Part shown: positions 12,754 through 22,049 of the stretch, piece after piece
How positions within the stretch are numbered: the stretch's first letter is position 1
Layout of the letters: the number at the start of each line of letters is the position of its first letter
Made by a program: the position numbers and the translations under genes
The notes under the pieces: generated by a model
What the model saw: the letters and a program-made list of their open reading frames with translations, nothing else
Database searches by the model: none
What the model was told of the DNA's origin: nothing
Source: Atrina japonica
Lineage: Eukaryota; Mollusca; Bivalvia; Pterioida; Pinnidae
Length of the DNA: 64,000 nucleotides
Direction: 5' to 3'
Assembly (NCBI GenBank): GCA_030159075.1
Contig: BROG01000444.1
Coordinates: 416,001-480,000 of the forward strand

Positions 12754-13292
12754 TTGTTAACTGTAATCAAAGAGTTTTTCTTGTTAATTTTGTGCATCCT
12801 AAATAATGTAAATAGATTCAAATATGCAAATGCAGTGCAGAAAATAAAGCATTAATGTTAAACTAAAGACTCAGTTAGTAGACGGAGGTAAAAAAAACTA
12901 CTTCCTGCTAGTGCTAGCTACCTGCTAGTTTTAACTACCATCTAGTGTTGGAACTGGTGAGTTCTAAAGATGACTAATGTTATGCTAGTTCTAATCATCT
13001 GCTATTGCTAACTACTTGCTAGTGCTAAAACTGGCTAGTTCTAAAGATGGGTGTTATGCTAGATTTAACTACATATTGTTGCTAGTGACCTGCTTGTGCT
13101 ATGTTGTGACCAAACAGAGTATTCATGAAACATGTACTTTTAATATTGTATTTTCTTTTTTTCAGTAAACTGGGCCTACATTTACCTCAACCTGTGGATC
13201 ATAAAACTGGAAAAGCCCAATGGGATGCAAGCAAGGAAATGTTAAATGTAACACTTCGAATGTCTAGAGATTATGATTTTATGAACTTTTAA
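3394..13292 (+). CDS. DNAAF6: Dynein axonemal assembly factor 6 (PIH1 domain protein 3), six coding exons
   Basis: Cytoplasmic co-chaperone that works with HSP90/HSP70 to preassemble axonemal dynein arms for cilia and flagella. Exons: 3394-3486, 4390-4468, 5731-5824, 7812-7908, 12540-12625, 13166-13292 (stop TAA at 13290-13292). All introns are GT-AG and the phases join (0, 1, 2, 0, 2). The spliced product is 191 residues, against 214 for the human protein. Recognised blocks in order are: acidic N-terminus (DSDSDIDDT); LGPGNIGP; DIWDQEEIPEGSEYD, which closely matches the human DIWNSEEIPEGAEYDD; the PIH1 C-terminal (CS-like) domain with YDIVFKQAVTSEDMFLQM; KIKLPGTKAADLTLDV; LDLRTPKYKLGLHLP; and an ending in DYDFMNF. 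No break was seen, so the gene should be functional. Introns 2 to 4 hold transposable elements. The start at 3394 is the first ATG in frame after the candidate acceptor at 3374. Confidence 0.95.
4652..4911 (-). mobile_element. tRNA-derived SINE (family B) in DNAAF6 intron 2
   Basis: The right end, read on the minus strand, begins with a tRNA-like head: box A-like TGGCCGAGAGGTTAGAG at about 4887-4903, typical of Leu/Ser tRNAs, and a degenerate box B (GGTATACGAGCCC) about 70 bp further. The body contains the core seen in at least seven other places in this window (AAACTGGCAAACTTTCTCAC and GGTGGGGGAGAGAACC, plus-strand reading). It is diverged and I found no target-site duplication. Confidence 0.65.
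5900..6570. mobile_element. Non-autonomous TIR DNA transposon in DNAAF6 intron 3
   Basis: The element begins CAGGCCTTCAA and ends in the exact inverse TTGAAGGCCTG. It is flanked on both sides by AACTTC (5894-5899 and 6571-6576), a six-base target duplication. Both end regions are rich in the motif CCCTAT, so the arms are also loosely inverted. There is no coding capacity. The superfamily is not clear: the CAGG terminus resembles hAT elements, but those normally make 8-bp duplications. Confidence 0.6.
7332..7422. repeat. 43-bp near-perfect hairpin in DNAAF6 intron 3
   Basis: Arms 7332-7374 and 7380-7422 are reverse complements with one mismatch, separated by a 5-base loop (7375-7379). The length and quality of the match are far above chance and no transposon structure surrounds it. 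Confidence 0.85.
8460..9735. repeat. Degenerate tandem repeats in DNAAF6 intron 4
   Basis: Two adjacent repeat fields. At about 8460-8870 three ~130-bp units share the text ATGATCTATCTACCCTGAAAA and related variants. At about 8900-9735 five to six units of ~135-156 bp each contain GGATTGGAACCATACT (near 8939, 9095, 9241, 9290, 9445, 9580) followed by TTTCTGGAAACTA. One partial unit (~49 bp) shows a junction inside the array. No protein-coding signal. Repeats of this style are common in molluscan introns. Confidence 0.7.
9760..11260. repeat. Interspersed mollusc-type repeats, remainder of DNAAF6 intron 4
   Basis: Repeated phrases such as CACAGGATTTTGATTTTTGT recur near 8160, 10470 and 10650. 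A block at about 10990-11070 has GCCCCCGGCCTGAAAGGTCC followed by a GTCTGTCTGTTTGTTTGTCTG run. I read these as old transposon-derived repeats; the boundaries are not clear. The rest of the intron to 12539 shows nothing notable. Confidence 0.4.
12706..12750. repeat. (AT)n microsatellite in DNAAF6 intron 5
   Basis: Uninterrupted TA dinucleotide run of about 22 units, 80 bp after the exon 5 donor. Confidence 0.95.
12890..13095. repeat. Degenerate minisatellite, DNAAF6 intron 5
   Basis: Loose repeats built on CTGCTAGT and TAACTACCTGCTAGTGCTA, ending about 70 bp before the exon 6 acceptor. Confidence 0.5.
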
Positions 13293-14979
13293 TGAAATTT
13301 TGATTCATAACATCATCAAACTCATTAACTGTATTTTATCATGTATGGTTCCTTGAAGCACAGTTGTTAAAATGAATAGGATTTCAGAAAACTGTATCAT
13401 TTCCATAGACTTCAGGAAAATATGATACTGAATCTGTTATCAGAGCAGTTCATAATGGATAATTTTTATGTAATTGGATTTTTCAGAAAGAACACAAGAG
13501 ACAATGGTCATTATGTTGACATTAATTTGATACATTCCATTTAGAACTTAAGAAACAACCATCTGTAGCATTCCGTCCAAACAGTTTTATTTTAATTTAT
13601 GAAGAATATTGGTGAATATACCTTTTTATGTTTTTTATTTGTTTTATTAAACTATATTTTGCAATATATGAAATTATTATGTTTAGATGTTTCATCAGCC
13701 ATGTATGTCACTCTGGTGACCTGTGAATGGTTGCGGTCTGTTGTCAAGATGACATGTATCATGCCCAAACTGTTCATTATACTGTATCTCTGGAAATTTT
13801 TGTATCCTTTTAATTTTTACTCTTAGACAAGAGGGGGAATTTAAAATGAAAGCACAGACATTTGTGCCATCTTTGTCACTATTGTGATTTAGGGAAAATT
13901 CAAGAGGGGTGAATATTTTTTCTGTTGGTAAATGGCCGAAATTAACCAGGAGCGAAATTTCTCAGAGGGTGAAAATAACAGGGGCAAAATTAACCAGGGG
14001 CAAAAATTTCCAGGTATACAGTATTCAACTTGTTTAAAAAAAAACTAGGCCAACTCTTTCCAAATTCAATAAGTAGAATCACTTTGGAAAAGTAACAAAA
14101 GTACCCTTATAGACAATGTGGTTGTTACTACATCGACCAATAAGTTGGTTGTTTTTATGAAAGTTGCTCAGTGTATTAATCCAATTGAATGTTTATTACA
14201 TGAGTCTGATTATCGTATAACTGATACATTGTATATGTGTTATGAGGACCACAAATTTGGTCTAATACCAATAGACTTTTTCACGTTAACTGCAGTCTTG
14301 TAACTTTGGTATACGTGTGATTCTCCTGACAGGAAGAAAAATCTCCCGCTTTTCAGGTTCCCTTCTGTCCTTCCCGTCAAATTTCAGAATCTTCCATCAG
14401 TCAGTAATCTCATTTACAAAACTGTGTACCCCACATATTCGCTAATATGTTTTGGGAAACCCTTCACTCGGAAAACCCCCTATGGCAAAATGCAGAGAAA
14501 TGTTGCTTACAAAATACCTCTGTAGAAAAAAATGCAGACAGATATGAATGGTTAAAGGTCAATGACAAAATTAGCAAATATTTAGTTATCAGTTGATTGA
14601 CATTTTTTGCAGGTAAATAGCATAGAGGCATGTTGATTACTTTGATACTGTGCTATTACTTGGTAATGATTACACAACAGTTATCTACCTATTGTCAGTT
14701 AATTGTCGATAAGAGAGTGTGTTTGCAGCACACATTTTGATGCTTAGAACCATGATAAGATGCAATCCATTGTTTTTCAAAATAATATGCTTATTATTCA
14801 CAATCGGACATGGACGGAAGCACTTTGATGACAGTTTTCCTTTAAATAACTAAAGGGATTAGAATTCAACTCTGAAAAATTTGTAATGACTAGTTTCCAA
14901 CTCAGGTGGTAAAAAATACCATTTAAGGACAATGTTCCAGTATCAAGGTCATAAAGCAACATAATGGCAAAACATAAAT
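13293..14979. other. Intergenic DNA downstream of DNAAF6
   Basis: Contains the DNAAF6 3' UTR, whose end I cannot place, and a short repetitive stretch at about 13900-14030 built from AAATTAACCAGGGGC and CGAAATTT phrases. No supported gene was found. Confidence 0.4.
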
Positions 14980-17488
14980 GTATATTAACAATGAAATCTC
15001 CAGCTGTAAAGAAGACCAAGTACCTGTACCGTGCCAAATTCCAGAATGCTTGAGAGACAGAATTCAGATGGTGCCAAGCTAGCAGTAAAGGTCAAGATTT
15101 TGCATACTGTACATTCTGCAGTGCTGACTTTACAGTTTGCTATGGTGCTGCAATAACTAACAAATCACAGGAAAACAAACACCCAAAAGCAGAAACAGAG
15201 CTCAGTTGCATCTACACCACTCAGTTGTCATCTATATTTAACTCAATCACCCTAAAGACATATTTGGATTGGTCTATGTCATTGATGTACAGAAGAGACC
15301 ATTTTTTCAGGGGTTAATGAGTTAATACATGTATAAATAATAATAACACTGACAGAGTAGCCTATGCAGAAACCCTCTTTGCCAACTGTGTGGCAGAACA
15401 CAACCATGCCTTTCTGATGGATGATCACTACAATGACCTTATAAAAGCAATGTTCCCTGACTCGGAGATTACCCAGAATTTTTTTTGTAAAAGAACCAAG
15501 ACAACCCACATAGTTAATCAAGCCTTAGCTCAGATGACAGAATGCTATGCAGTGAGAAGTTCACCATCATCATCAATGACGCCAGTGACAAAAGAGGCAA
15601 CAAGAAACTGGACATATTTACCAGTGTTAACAGTCACTACAGAAGGTTTCAACTCACATTGTTGGTATACCAACCTTCAACATTCGATCCAGCAAGAGGT
15701 CATGTAAGTTATTTAACTAAGACAGTTTTTGTAATTGCAATGTTTTATATACTTTTCTATGGTGATTTTAAGTATTGATTTAATTCAGTTTTATTAGCAC
15801 TTTATTAGTACTTTTGTTATATTTTGACCAGTTTTTCATTTAATTAGAACTAGTGGAGGTCTATAGATAAAAAGATTTGTGTTTAAATATATAAAACAAT
15901 AATAAAACAATAATACACTAAAGGATACTGAACAGTGATCAAATCCAATTAAGAATACCATCAGACAACAAAACATAAAACTCAGGTTTATATTATTTGA
16001 AGTTCTTAATTAACCTGGCTTTTGATACTGTGCTATACGTGTATCTAGTCAAAAACGTTTTATCTTTAATTTTAACATTTTTTATTTATTTATTCTCTTT
16101 ACTTGTTCAGTGACAGAGACAGCCCATGGACCAACTTTATAGGATAATTCATCAGACTGCAATGTCATGATTGATAACATCAATTGTGTCCTGACCCAAA
16201 TACAAGTCTTCTGCTGTATTGGATGTTGTTTTGTGTTTTGTCATCTGGCTAACCTCCGTGCACAGAATGCCATGAAGACCCTCTCGTTTCCAGTAGATGA
16301 GGTCCTTATTGACATCATCTTCTATAACAGGTACTGTATATTTTGTATTACAGAAGAAGCTGTCTTGATAGACCACTGTCAGGAAGGACCACCTGTCTGT
16401 TGAGACCAAATTTTAAAAACCAGTAAGTTAAATATCTGTAAATAAAACCTCATTTTTAGAGGTGACCTGTTTTTTAGACTACTTGTCAGTGGCAGGGAGT
16501 GTGGTCTCTGGAGACAGGTTCTACTGTATTTTTTAAGTAGACAAGAATCATTGAAATATGAGACTTTCACATTTTGAATGTTGATGTTTGTTTGAGTCTA
16601 GAATGAAATACTTTTAGAGAATAACATACATGTAAGAATATGTTGTCATCACTGAAAACTAAGTTTATAGGAGCATAAAATGAAACAAGGTATCAAACTA
16701 AGCAGCAAGGTCATACAGTAACATCTTTTTAAGGTAATTTGAGGTTTATAAGTTTGTGTTTAACTGAAAATGTTATGGTCTCTTAATACATATGATTGTT
16801 TTTCATCTCAAACAGAAAAGGCACTACCAGGAGTTCCGAGGAATTTACTGACACAGACCCAATAAAGATCTTCAGACACTGTTGTACACACGGGAAAATG
16901 GGTGTTTGTCGTAACCTGCAACAATGGCCAGTACTGAAGAGCTACTTCCTGAGTCCCCAGACAGTCAGTAGATGTTGGTTGTGTTTGCCACAGAGCATGG
17001 CTCATCAACAGTGTTGAGACATGGTTGTATTTAGTCTTCTTAGACTTTGTTATACCAAATCCTGAATGACTTCAATGTGATGTTTCAGGTAATTTATCAT
17101 TTTATGGTAAAATTCACACAAACATTTATATAAATCATTCAGAATTAATAATGATGGTAAACAGTCATGATAAAACTATAGCACATGTGTATCGTAATGG
17201 ATTTAAGAACCACAGATTCAAACCATAAAATTAACTTTGGATTTTCAAGCTCATTATAAGTCCCAGTCACAGTTCATTATGTGTACATGTGTGTGTGTGG
17301 GTGTGGGTGTGGTATTTGAGTAATGTATATCAGATAGATTAGCAAAATGGCAACATTTTCTTCACCCAAGTACAGCAATGATGACACGGAACAAGTTTTC
17401 TCAATTCTGAAGAAACTCCAGACAGATGCCAGAGACAACTGCTGTGACAAAACCATTCATAGTCAAGTAGTGTCAAAATAATCCAGCT
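14980..17488 (+). pseudogene. Decayed BED-finger / hAT-like transposase-derived gene
   Basis: Several collinear but broken blocks match a protein family common in invertebrates: an N-terminal C2H2/BED-like finger, a hAT-type core and a C-terminal dimerisation region. In order: a GKDFAYCTFC-type finger in shifting frames (15060-15200); AEHNHAFLMDDHYNDLIKAMFP and KRTKTTHIVNQAL (15390-15530); a KFTIIINDASDKRG block (15555-15640), resembling the PFSVATDGSND region; a GCCFVFCHLANLRAQNAMKT block plus PVDEVLIDIIFYN (16215-16335); EFTDTDPIKIFRH and LQQWPVLKSYFLSPQT (16830-16975), where the expected THRW motif is degraded; and SNDDTEQVFSILKKLQTD (17370-17440), which resembles the hAT dimerisation motif. 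Frames change repeatedly and stops intervene, so the gene is dead. Some gaps could be former introns. Recognition is from family memory, not a search. Confidence 0.55.
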
Positions 17489-17543
17489 GACTGTCACCAA
17501 TATATACCAGAACAAGATGGTGAAGCTGCAAAGAGAGCATGCT

Positions 17544-19285
17544 CACTATACAAACAATAGTGTGCTAAGTAAAGATAGTAAAAACTACCAGCGTGCTTAG
17601 TAAAGACTGTACTTACATGTAGTAAAGATAGTAAAAACTAGCAGTGTGCTTACATGTAGTTTGTTTGTTTGTTTATTGTTGTTTAACATCCCACTCAAGA
17701 ATATTAAACTCATATGAAGACATGACCAAATGCCGGTGAAGGGCTTCAAATTTTGGCCTATGCTCAGCACTTACGACCATTGTGCAGTGAGGGTTCATTA
17801 ACGTGCCGACACCTACTGTAACGGGACCTCAGTTTTTACTGTCTCATCTGACAGACAGGAAACCAACCTGCCGCCGGCTGGACTGGAACTCACGACCTCA
17901 CAATCCAGAGTCAAGTGCGCTACCGACTGAGCCAGGCCGGCTCCTTACATGTAGTAAAGATAGTAAAATTAGCAGTGTGCTTACATGTAGGAAAGATAGT
18001 AAAAACTAGCAGTGTGCTTACATGTAGTAAATATAGTAAAAACTAGCATTGTGCTTATATGTAAAGATAGTAAAAACTAGCAATGTGCTTACATGTAAAG
18101 ATAGTAAAAACTAGCAGTGTGCTTAGTAAAGACTGTACTTACATGTAGTAAAGATAGTAGAATTAGTAGTGTGCTTTCATGTAGTAAAGATAGTAAAATT
18201 AGCAGTGTGCTTTCATGTAGTAAAGATCGTAAAAACTAGTAGTGTGCTTAGTAAAGACTGTACTTACATGTAGTAAATATTGTAAAAACTAGCAGTGTGT
18301 GTTTACATGTAGTAAAGATAGTAAAAACTAGCAGTGTGCTTAGTAAAGACTACTTACATGTAGTAAATATTGTAAACTAGCAGTGTGTGTTTACATGTAG
18401 TAAAGATAGTAAAAACTAGCAGTGTGCTTAGTAAAGACTGTAAAGACTAGCAATGTGCTTGATAAATGCTCCAAAAATTAGCAGTGTGCTTAGTAAAGGC
18501 TAATGACAGCAGTGTTTTAAGTAAATACTAAAAACTGTGAGTGTGCTTAGTAAAGGCTTAAAACTAGCTGTGTGCTAAGTAACTGTAAATGCCCCAAATA
18601 CTAGCAGTGTGCTTAGTAAAGACTACTGTACAGTAGTTTAATTTCACAGAGAAAATTTCGCGTTTTTTGAAAGAAAATCATTCACTGATGTTAAATTTCG
18701 CACAAGATTGGTTAGAGTTGTCTTTCTGATATTTCATAGTGTCGTATTATATTCACAGGTATTAAATTTTTCCTTTGACGTCGAAAATAGCGAAATTGAA
18801 GCAGTTATACAGTATGAACTAACCATGTGCTAAGTAAAGCCTGTCAAAACAGGTGTATGCTAAGTAAAGACTGTAAAAACTAGCAGTGTGATTGGTAAAG
18901 ACGTAAAACTAGAAGTGTGTTTAGTAAGGACTGTCAAAAAAATCAGCATGCTAAGTTAAGATGGAGAAAACTAGCAGTGTGCTAAGTAAATTCTGTGAAA
19001 GCTTAATGTGCCCAGTAAAGACTATAAACTAGCTGTATGCTAAGTAAATTCTGTGAAAGCTTAATGTGCCCAGTAAAGACTATAAACTAGCTGTATGCTA
19101 AGTAAATTCTGTGAAAGCTTAATGTGCCCAGTAAAGACTATAAACTAGCTGTGTGCTAAGTAAATACTGTGAAAACTTAGTGTGCCCAGTAAACACTATA
19201 AACTAGCTGTGTGCTAAGTAAATACTGTGAAAACTTAGTGTGCCCAGTAAAGGCTATAAACTAGCTGTGTGCTAAGTAAATATTT
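17544..19285. repeat. Long degenerate minisatellite (about 35-40 bp unit)
   Basis: Dozens of units built on AGTAAAGATAGTAAAAACTA GCAGTGTGCTTACATGT. Unit variants change along the array: the right third has TGTGCTAAGTAAATACTGTG and CCCAGTAAAGACTATAAACT forms with a clean higher-order ~59-bp period (19000-19260). The array is interrupted by a SINE (17660-17944) and by a probable MITE at about 18625-18812, whose ends both read ACTGTA(C/T)A inward. Confidence 0.85.
17660..17944 (-). mobile_element. tRNA-derived SINE (family A) inserted in the minisatellite
   Basis: Flanked by a perfect 10-bp duplication TTACATGTAG (17650-17659 and 17945-17954). On the minus strand it starts with a tRNA-like head, GCCGGCCTGGCTCAGTCGG (box A) and GTGAGTTCCAGTCC (box B). 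A conserved central part follows (minus-strand complement of TTTAACATCCCACTCAAGAA) and a repeated AAAC/AATA tail at its 3' end. It matches the copy at 47429-47697 over most of its length. The central part resembles published mollusc SINE core domains, but I cannot name the family with certainty. Confidence 0.9.
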
Positions 19286-19528
19286 AATTATGAAAAAGTC
19301 TTATCTTTTATTTATTTGGTATACATGAATGCTTGCAAAATTGATACTTCATATTTAAAAGTTATACAGTTGGTGAATTATTGAAACAAAACACAAGGAA
19401 AACATCAAGATTTTACAACATGCATAAAAATGATGGTGAAATGTTGATTATAAAATCTCCATTTTGAGACCAAATCTCCAGTTGTGGTATAGCAGTTGAA
19501 TGGAATATGTCACATGTGTGTGTAGTCT

Positions 19529-19740
19529 TTTGAGGATTCTGTGCCACTTTGCACTCAATGACCCCAAAATACTATAAATAGCTAAAATGGGAATTCCCCC
19601 AGGTCGGTCTGCGGAACGAATGACCTTCACAGGTTCGCGAGTTTGACCTTTCCCGCGGATCTTCACCGGTTTCGCGAGTGTCGCTCGCCTCGCGGATCGT
19701 CACCGTGGATCGCCCGTCGTAGTCGCCGTATCGACGTAAG
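19529..19740. repeat. Polinton left terminal inverted repeat
   Basis: Reverse complement of 38083-38278 with few differences over its outer ~150 bp (for example ACTATAAATAGCTAAAATGG in both), less exact inward, and converging again on TATCGACGTAAGA. A further, diverged copy lies at 24582-24785 inside the element, as part of the 5-kb duplication. Confidence 0.9.
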
Positions 19741-19785
19741 AAAAATTTTGAAAATCCGATAAGAAAATAGCATGACTATATAAAA

Positions 19786-20482
19786 ATGGGTACGAGTGGC
19801 AAAGCATGTAAAATCAACGTCGATCAGTTTGATATAAATAAGCTGACGATTCGGAAACCTACAAAAGGTAAAAATGGTAATTTTTTTTATCGATATAGTA
19901 TATAATTATTCGGCGCGGGTATCCATGAACCGCTTAGAATACAAACACCCACCTTACTATCGTATGGAGTGAGTGAGTGATACGTATATGCCCTATACGA
20001 TATCATTAGCTTTCGATTACGATGATAAGTTTAAAGAGGAAGAAGAAAAGTTTGAGCAGGTCATCGTAGACATTGAAGAGTTGATTAGAAAAGAAGTTCA
20101 GAAGCACAGGGTTTATTTTAAAGAGAATGGTAGAAAGAAGCCCATCGTCGTCGACGATCTTACGCTCTTAAAAGAGGGGAAAAAGTATAACCTTATCTAT
20201 GCAAAACTCAAAATGAAACAAGACAAGATAGAAACGACTTTCATGAAACAAACGAAGGGAGGAAAGGTTGATTTAAATCCATCTGATTACATAGGTAAAG
20301 CTTGCAAGGTTATTACCGTTTTGACATTTAGTTCTGTTTTCATTGGATCTTTAAACGAATCCTTTAAACCGTCTGTGGATGTTGTTGCCGTTAGGAAATT
20401 AGTTACATTAAGCCAGCTACCTGACCAGATGGTAGATGAAATCGAATACGAGCTTAATTCAGACGATGACAACGATGAATAA
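19786..20482 (+). pseudogene. Conserved Polinton gene, possible nucleic-acid-binding (SSB-like) protein, copy A
   Basis: ATG at 19786 after TATATAAAA. The frame opens with MGTSGKACKINVDQFDINKL and breaks at about 19880, where copy A has one more T in a T-run than copy B. It is disordered again near 19960, and is then open from about 19973 to the stop at 20480-20482 (169 residues). The visible protein has a beta-rich N-terminal part with RIQTPTLLSY, a charged helical part (KFKEEEEKFEQVIVDIEELI) and a strongly acidic tail (NSDDDNDE). An IQTP motif followed by charged helices and an acidic tail recalls OB-fold single-stranded-DNA-binding proteins of large DNA viruses. That is inference only; the family is not identified. 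Confidence 0.5.
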
Positions 20483-20524
20483 GTCATTGATCATGTTATA
20501 AATAATAAATTCGCATTTAAAAAA

Positions 20525-20854
20525 ATGACTCTTCAACAAATGTTCTACAGCATCGGGATGGAGCCTCAGGAGGTATCATCGTGTCAGATGCCTATTCACA
20601 CCAGGAGAATTCGTGACGGGCCATGTCCACACGAGCTTGCTCCAGATTCCATCTTTTGCGTCATTCATCATAGATATATGAAGAAACGCGAGTTTCGTCC
20701 TTTGAAATTCTGCGAGTCGTGCGGACTGTGGATGTTCGATTCCACACCTCACACCGTGTGCGTCTCCTGCGATAACAGAAGACAGCGAAGTCATTACTAT
20801 TATCTAAAGTACAGAGGACCTCCCCAGACGTGTGGAAGACCCCGCCAGTACTAA
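20525..20854 (+). CDS. Small zinc-ribbon protein of the Polinton, copy A (109 aa)
   Basis: ATG preceded by the element's usual TTTAAAAAA. Contains a clear C-x2-C-x12-C-x2-C zinc ribbon at residues 63, 66, 79, 82 (CESCG and CVSCD) and a probable second metal site from C20, C34, H36, C45 and H48/H49. The C-terminal part is basic (RRQRSHYYYLKYR), so nucleic acid or virion binding is plausible. Stop at 20852-20854, two bases before a perfect hairpin. Copy B of this gene reads 26 residues further because of indels near the end, so the true C-terminus is uncertain. I do not recognise the family. Confidence 0.7.
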   Translation: MTLQQMFYSIGMEPQEVSSCQMPIHTRRIRDGPCPHELAPDSIFCVIHHRYMKKREFRPLKFCESCGLWMFDSTPHTVCVSCDNRRQRSHYYYLKYRGPPQTCGRPRQY

Positions 20855-20856
20855 AA

Positions 20857-20884
20857 AATTTATATTTTACAAAAAATATAAATT
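20857..20884. terminator. Perfect 12-bp-stem hairpin between the zinc-ribbon and WDPEV genes
   Basis: AATTTATATTTT and AAAATATAAATT flank a four-base loop, directly after a stop codon. Exactly the same hairpin lies at 21365-21392, and again in copy B at 25902-25929 and 26406-26433. The position at gene ends suggests a transcription end or RNA-processing signal; this role is inferred. Confidence 0.6.
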
Positions 20885-20912
20885 ATGTCATTTAAGTAAT
20901 TTATATTTAAAA

Positions 20913-21332
20913 ATGACTGTGAGTTTGATTAGAAAAGCAATTTGGGGAGTGTTTAACAAATTTTTCGAGAGAGACGAGTCGCAGGATCCCTCGGAGGAAT
21001 TGAATGACAAAATCCCTTGGTTTGCATACAACCGCTATACCGGGAGCGACGACCCGTGGGATCCTGAGGTGAACTGGTGTATTAAAATAATTTGGTTTGA
21101 GTACAACCGCGATTTTGAGAGAGACGAACCGTGGGATCCCGAGGTGGAGTGGGTTAATAAAAGAGGGTGGCTTATGTACAACAACGATTCCAGGAGAGAC
21201 GAACCGTGGGATCCTGAGGTGGCGTGGTTTAACAAACTACATGTATGGTGGTTTGAGTACAACCGTGATTCCGGGAGAGACGAGCCGTGGGATCCCGCGG
21301 TGGGCTGGGTGGCCAAACTTAGTATGTTGTAA
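20913..21332 (+). CDS. WDPEV tandem-repeat protein of the Polinton, copy A (139 aa)
   Basis: ATG at 20913 follows TATTTAAAA, the same start context as neighbouring genes. After a basic helix (VSLIRKAIWGVFNKFFER) come four near-identical units of 24-27 residues, each built as W-F-x-Y-N-R-D-x-x-R-D-E-P-W-D-P-E-V-x-W. The cores lie at residues 47-55, 71-80, 96-105 and 123-132, with a degenerate first unit at 21-30 (DESQDPSEEL). It is very rich in Trp, Asp and Glu and has no membrane segment. I recognise no family. The repetition of acidic DEPWDPEV cores suggests repeated docking motifs for a partner, or a structural virion protein. The gene is bracketed by two identical hairpins. In copy B indels destroy the frame. 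Confidence 0.75.
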   Translation: MTVSLIRKAIWGVFNKFFERDESQDPSEELNDKIPWFAYNRYTGSDDPWDPEVNWCIKIIWFEYNRDFERDEPWDPEVEWVNKRGWLMYNNDSRRDEPWDPEVAWFNKLHVWWFEYNRDSGRDEPWDPAVGWVAKLSML

Positions 21333-21364
21333 AACTAATTTACAAAAATTGTATGGGTATTAAA

Positions 21365-21392
21365 AATTTATATTTTACAAAAAATATAAATT
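21365..21392. terminator. Perfect hairpin between the convergent WDPEV and ATPase genes
   Basis: Identical in sequence to the hairpin at 20857-20884. It lies 32 bp after the WDPEV stop (+) and 16 bp before the ATPase stop (-), so it could serve both genes as an end signal. Confidence 0.6.
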
Positions 21393-21408
21393 ATTCTTGT
21401 ATAAACTT

Positions 21409-22017
21409 TTAATCCGTCGGTTGTTCCGTCCGCAAGATCAGCTTGGAGTGCTTGCGCTGCGACAGCTCGTGCTTGAGACATTTCTTCTCCTCGTCGGGAA
21501 CGACGTCGTTCTCGTCTAAACATTCATTGTAACTGAACTTGTCTTTGGTGAAGAAGAGGGCTACCCACTTGATCTGCGTGCGAAAGTCTTTAGACGCGCT
21601 GTTGTAGCGTTGCGTCAAGATCCATACGGATTGGTCGGCGTGCCTCCCCGAAAAGGCCAACATGGATAGGGCGTCCGCCTTCTTCTTGATCTGCTTTGTG
21701 GCCGAACAGTCGTCGATGATGTACAGCGTGGACGTTCCCTTGTATCTATCGTAAAAGTGTCGCAGAGTGTCCTGCAATAGCTCATCCCCATTTTTAGATA
21801 CGGGGTTGACGATGACGACTCGTTTGTCTTTCGGTTGTTTGACGTCGTCGCCTATCCACTTTCTCGATTTGTACGCTTTGTTGAAGTCTATCGAGGGACA
21901 CAGGATTACTATGTGGTCGAAGACGTCTTTGTATTCATTTTCCAGCAGATCGAGGACAAACTCCGTCTTCCCGCAACCGGTGGCGCCTACTATCATGGCG
22001 GCGTGAGGTTGTTGCAT
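21409..22017 (-). CDS. FtsK/HerA-like genome-packaging ATPase, copy A (202 aa)
   Basis: Packaging motor that would drive element DNA into capsids. Walker A GATGCGKT is at residues 11-18, followed by a VILCPS strand. Walker B with adjacent acidic pair is LYIIDD at 98-103, followed by a conserved SGRHADQSVWILTQRYNS region typical of the A32-like branch of this superfamily. A length of about 200 residues is usual for Polinton ATPases. Start ATG at 22015-22017, stop TAA at 21409-21411; uninterrupted in copy A. It lies just downstream of the capsid gene on the same strand with a ~32-bp gap, the usual neighbourhood. Confidence 0.92.
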   Translation of the reverse strand: MQQPHAAMIVGATGCGKTEFVLDLLENEYKDVFDHIVILCPSIDFNKAYKSRKWIGDDVKQPKDKRVVIVNPVSKNGDELLQDTLRHFYDRYKGTSTLYIIDDCSATKQIKKKADALSMLAFSGRHADQSVWILTQRYNSASKDFRTQIKWVALFFTKDKFSYNECLDENDVVPDEEKKCLKHELSQRKHSKLILRTEQPTD

Positions 22018-22049
22018 GAAAAATTTTTCTTATAGGATTTTAATTTTTC

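Noticed and set aside
15390..15707. Separate 105-residue gene
   Set aside because: Only its first ~45 residues match the transposase-like family; the rest is out of frame, so it is part of the decayed gene at 14980-17488.
17880..17944. tRNA gene on the minus strand
   Set aside because: It is the tRNA-like head of a SINE with a clear 10-bp target duplication and SINE body and tail.
19448..19666. Open reading frame on the minus strand over the left terminal repeat (and its mirror at 38066-38305 and 24453-24713)
   Set aside because: It exists only because the inverted repeat is free of stops in that frame; the frame crosses the element boundary and has no start context or family match.
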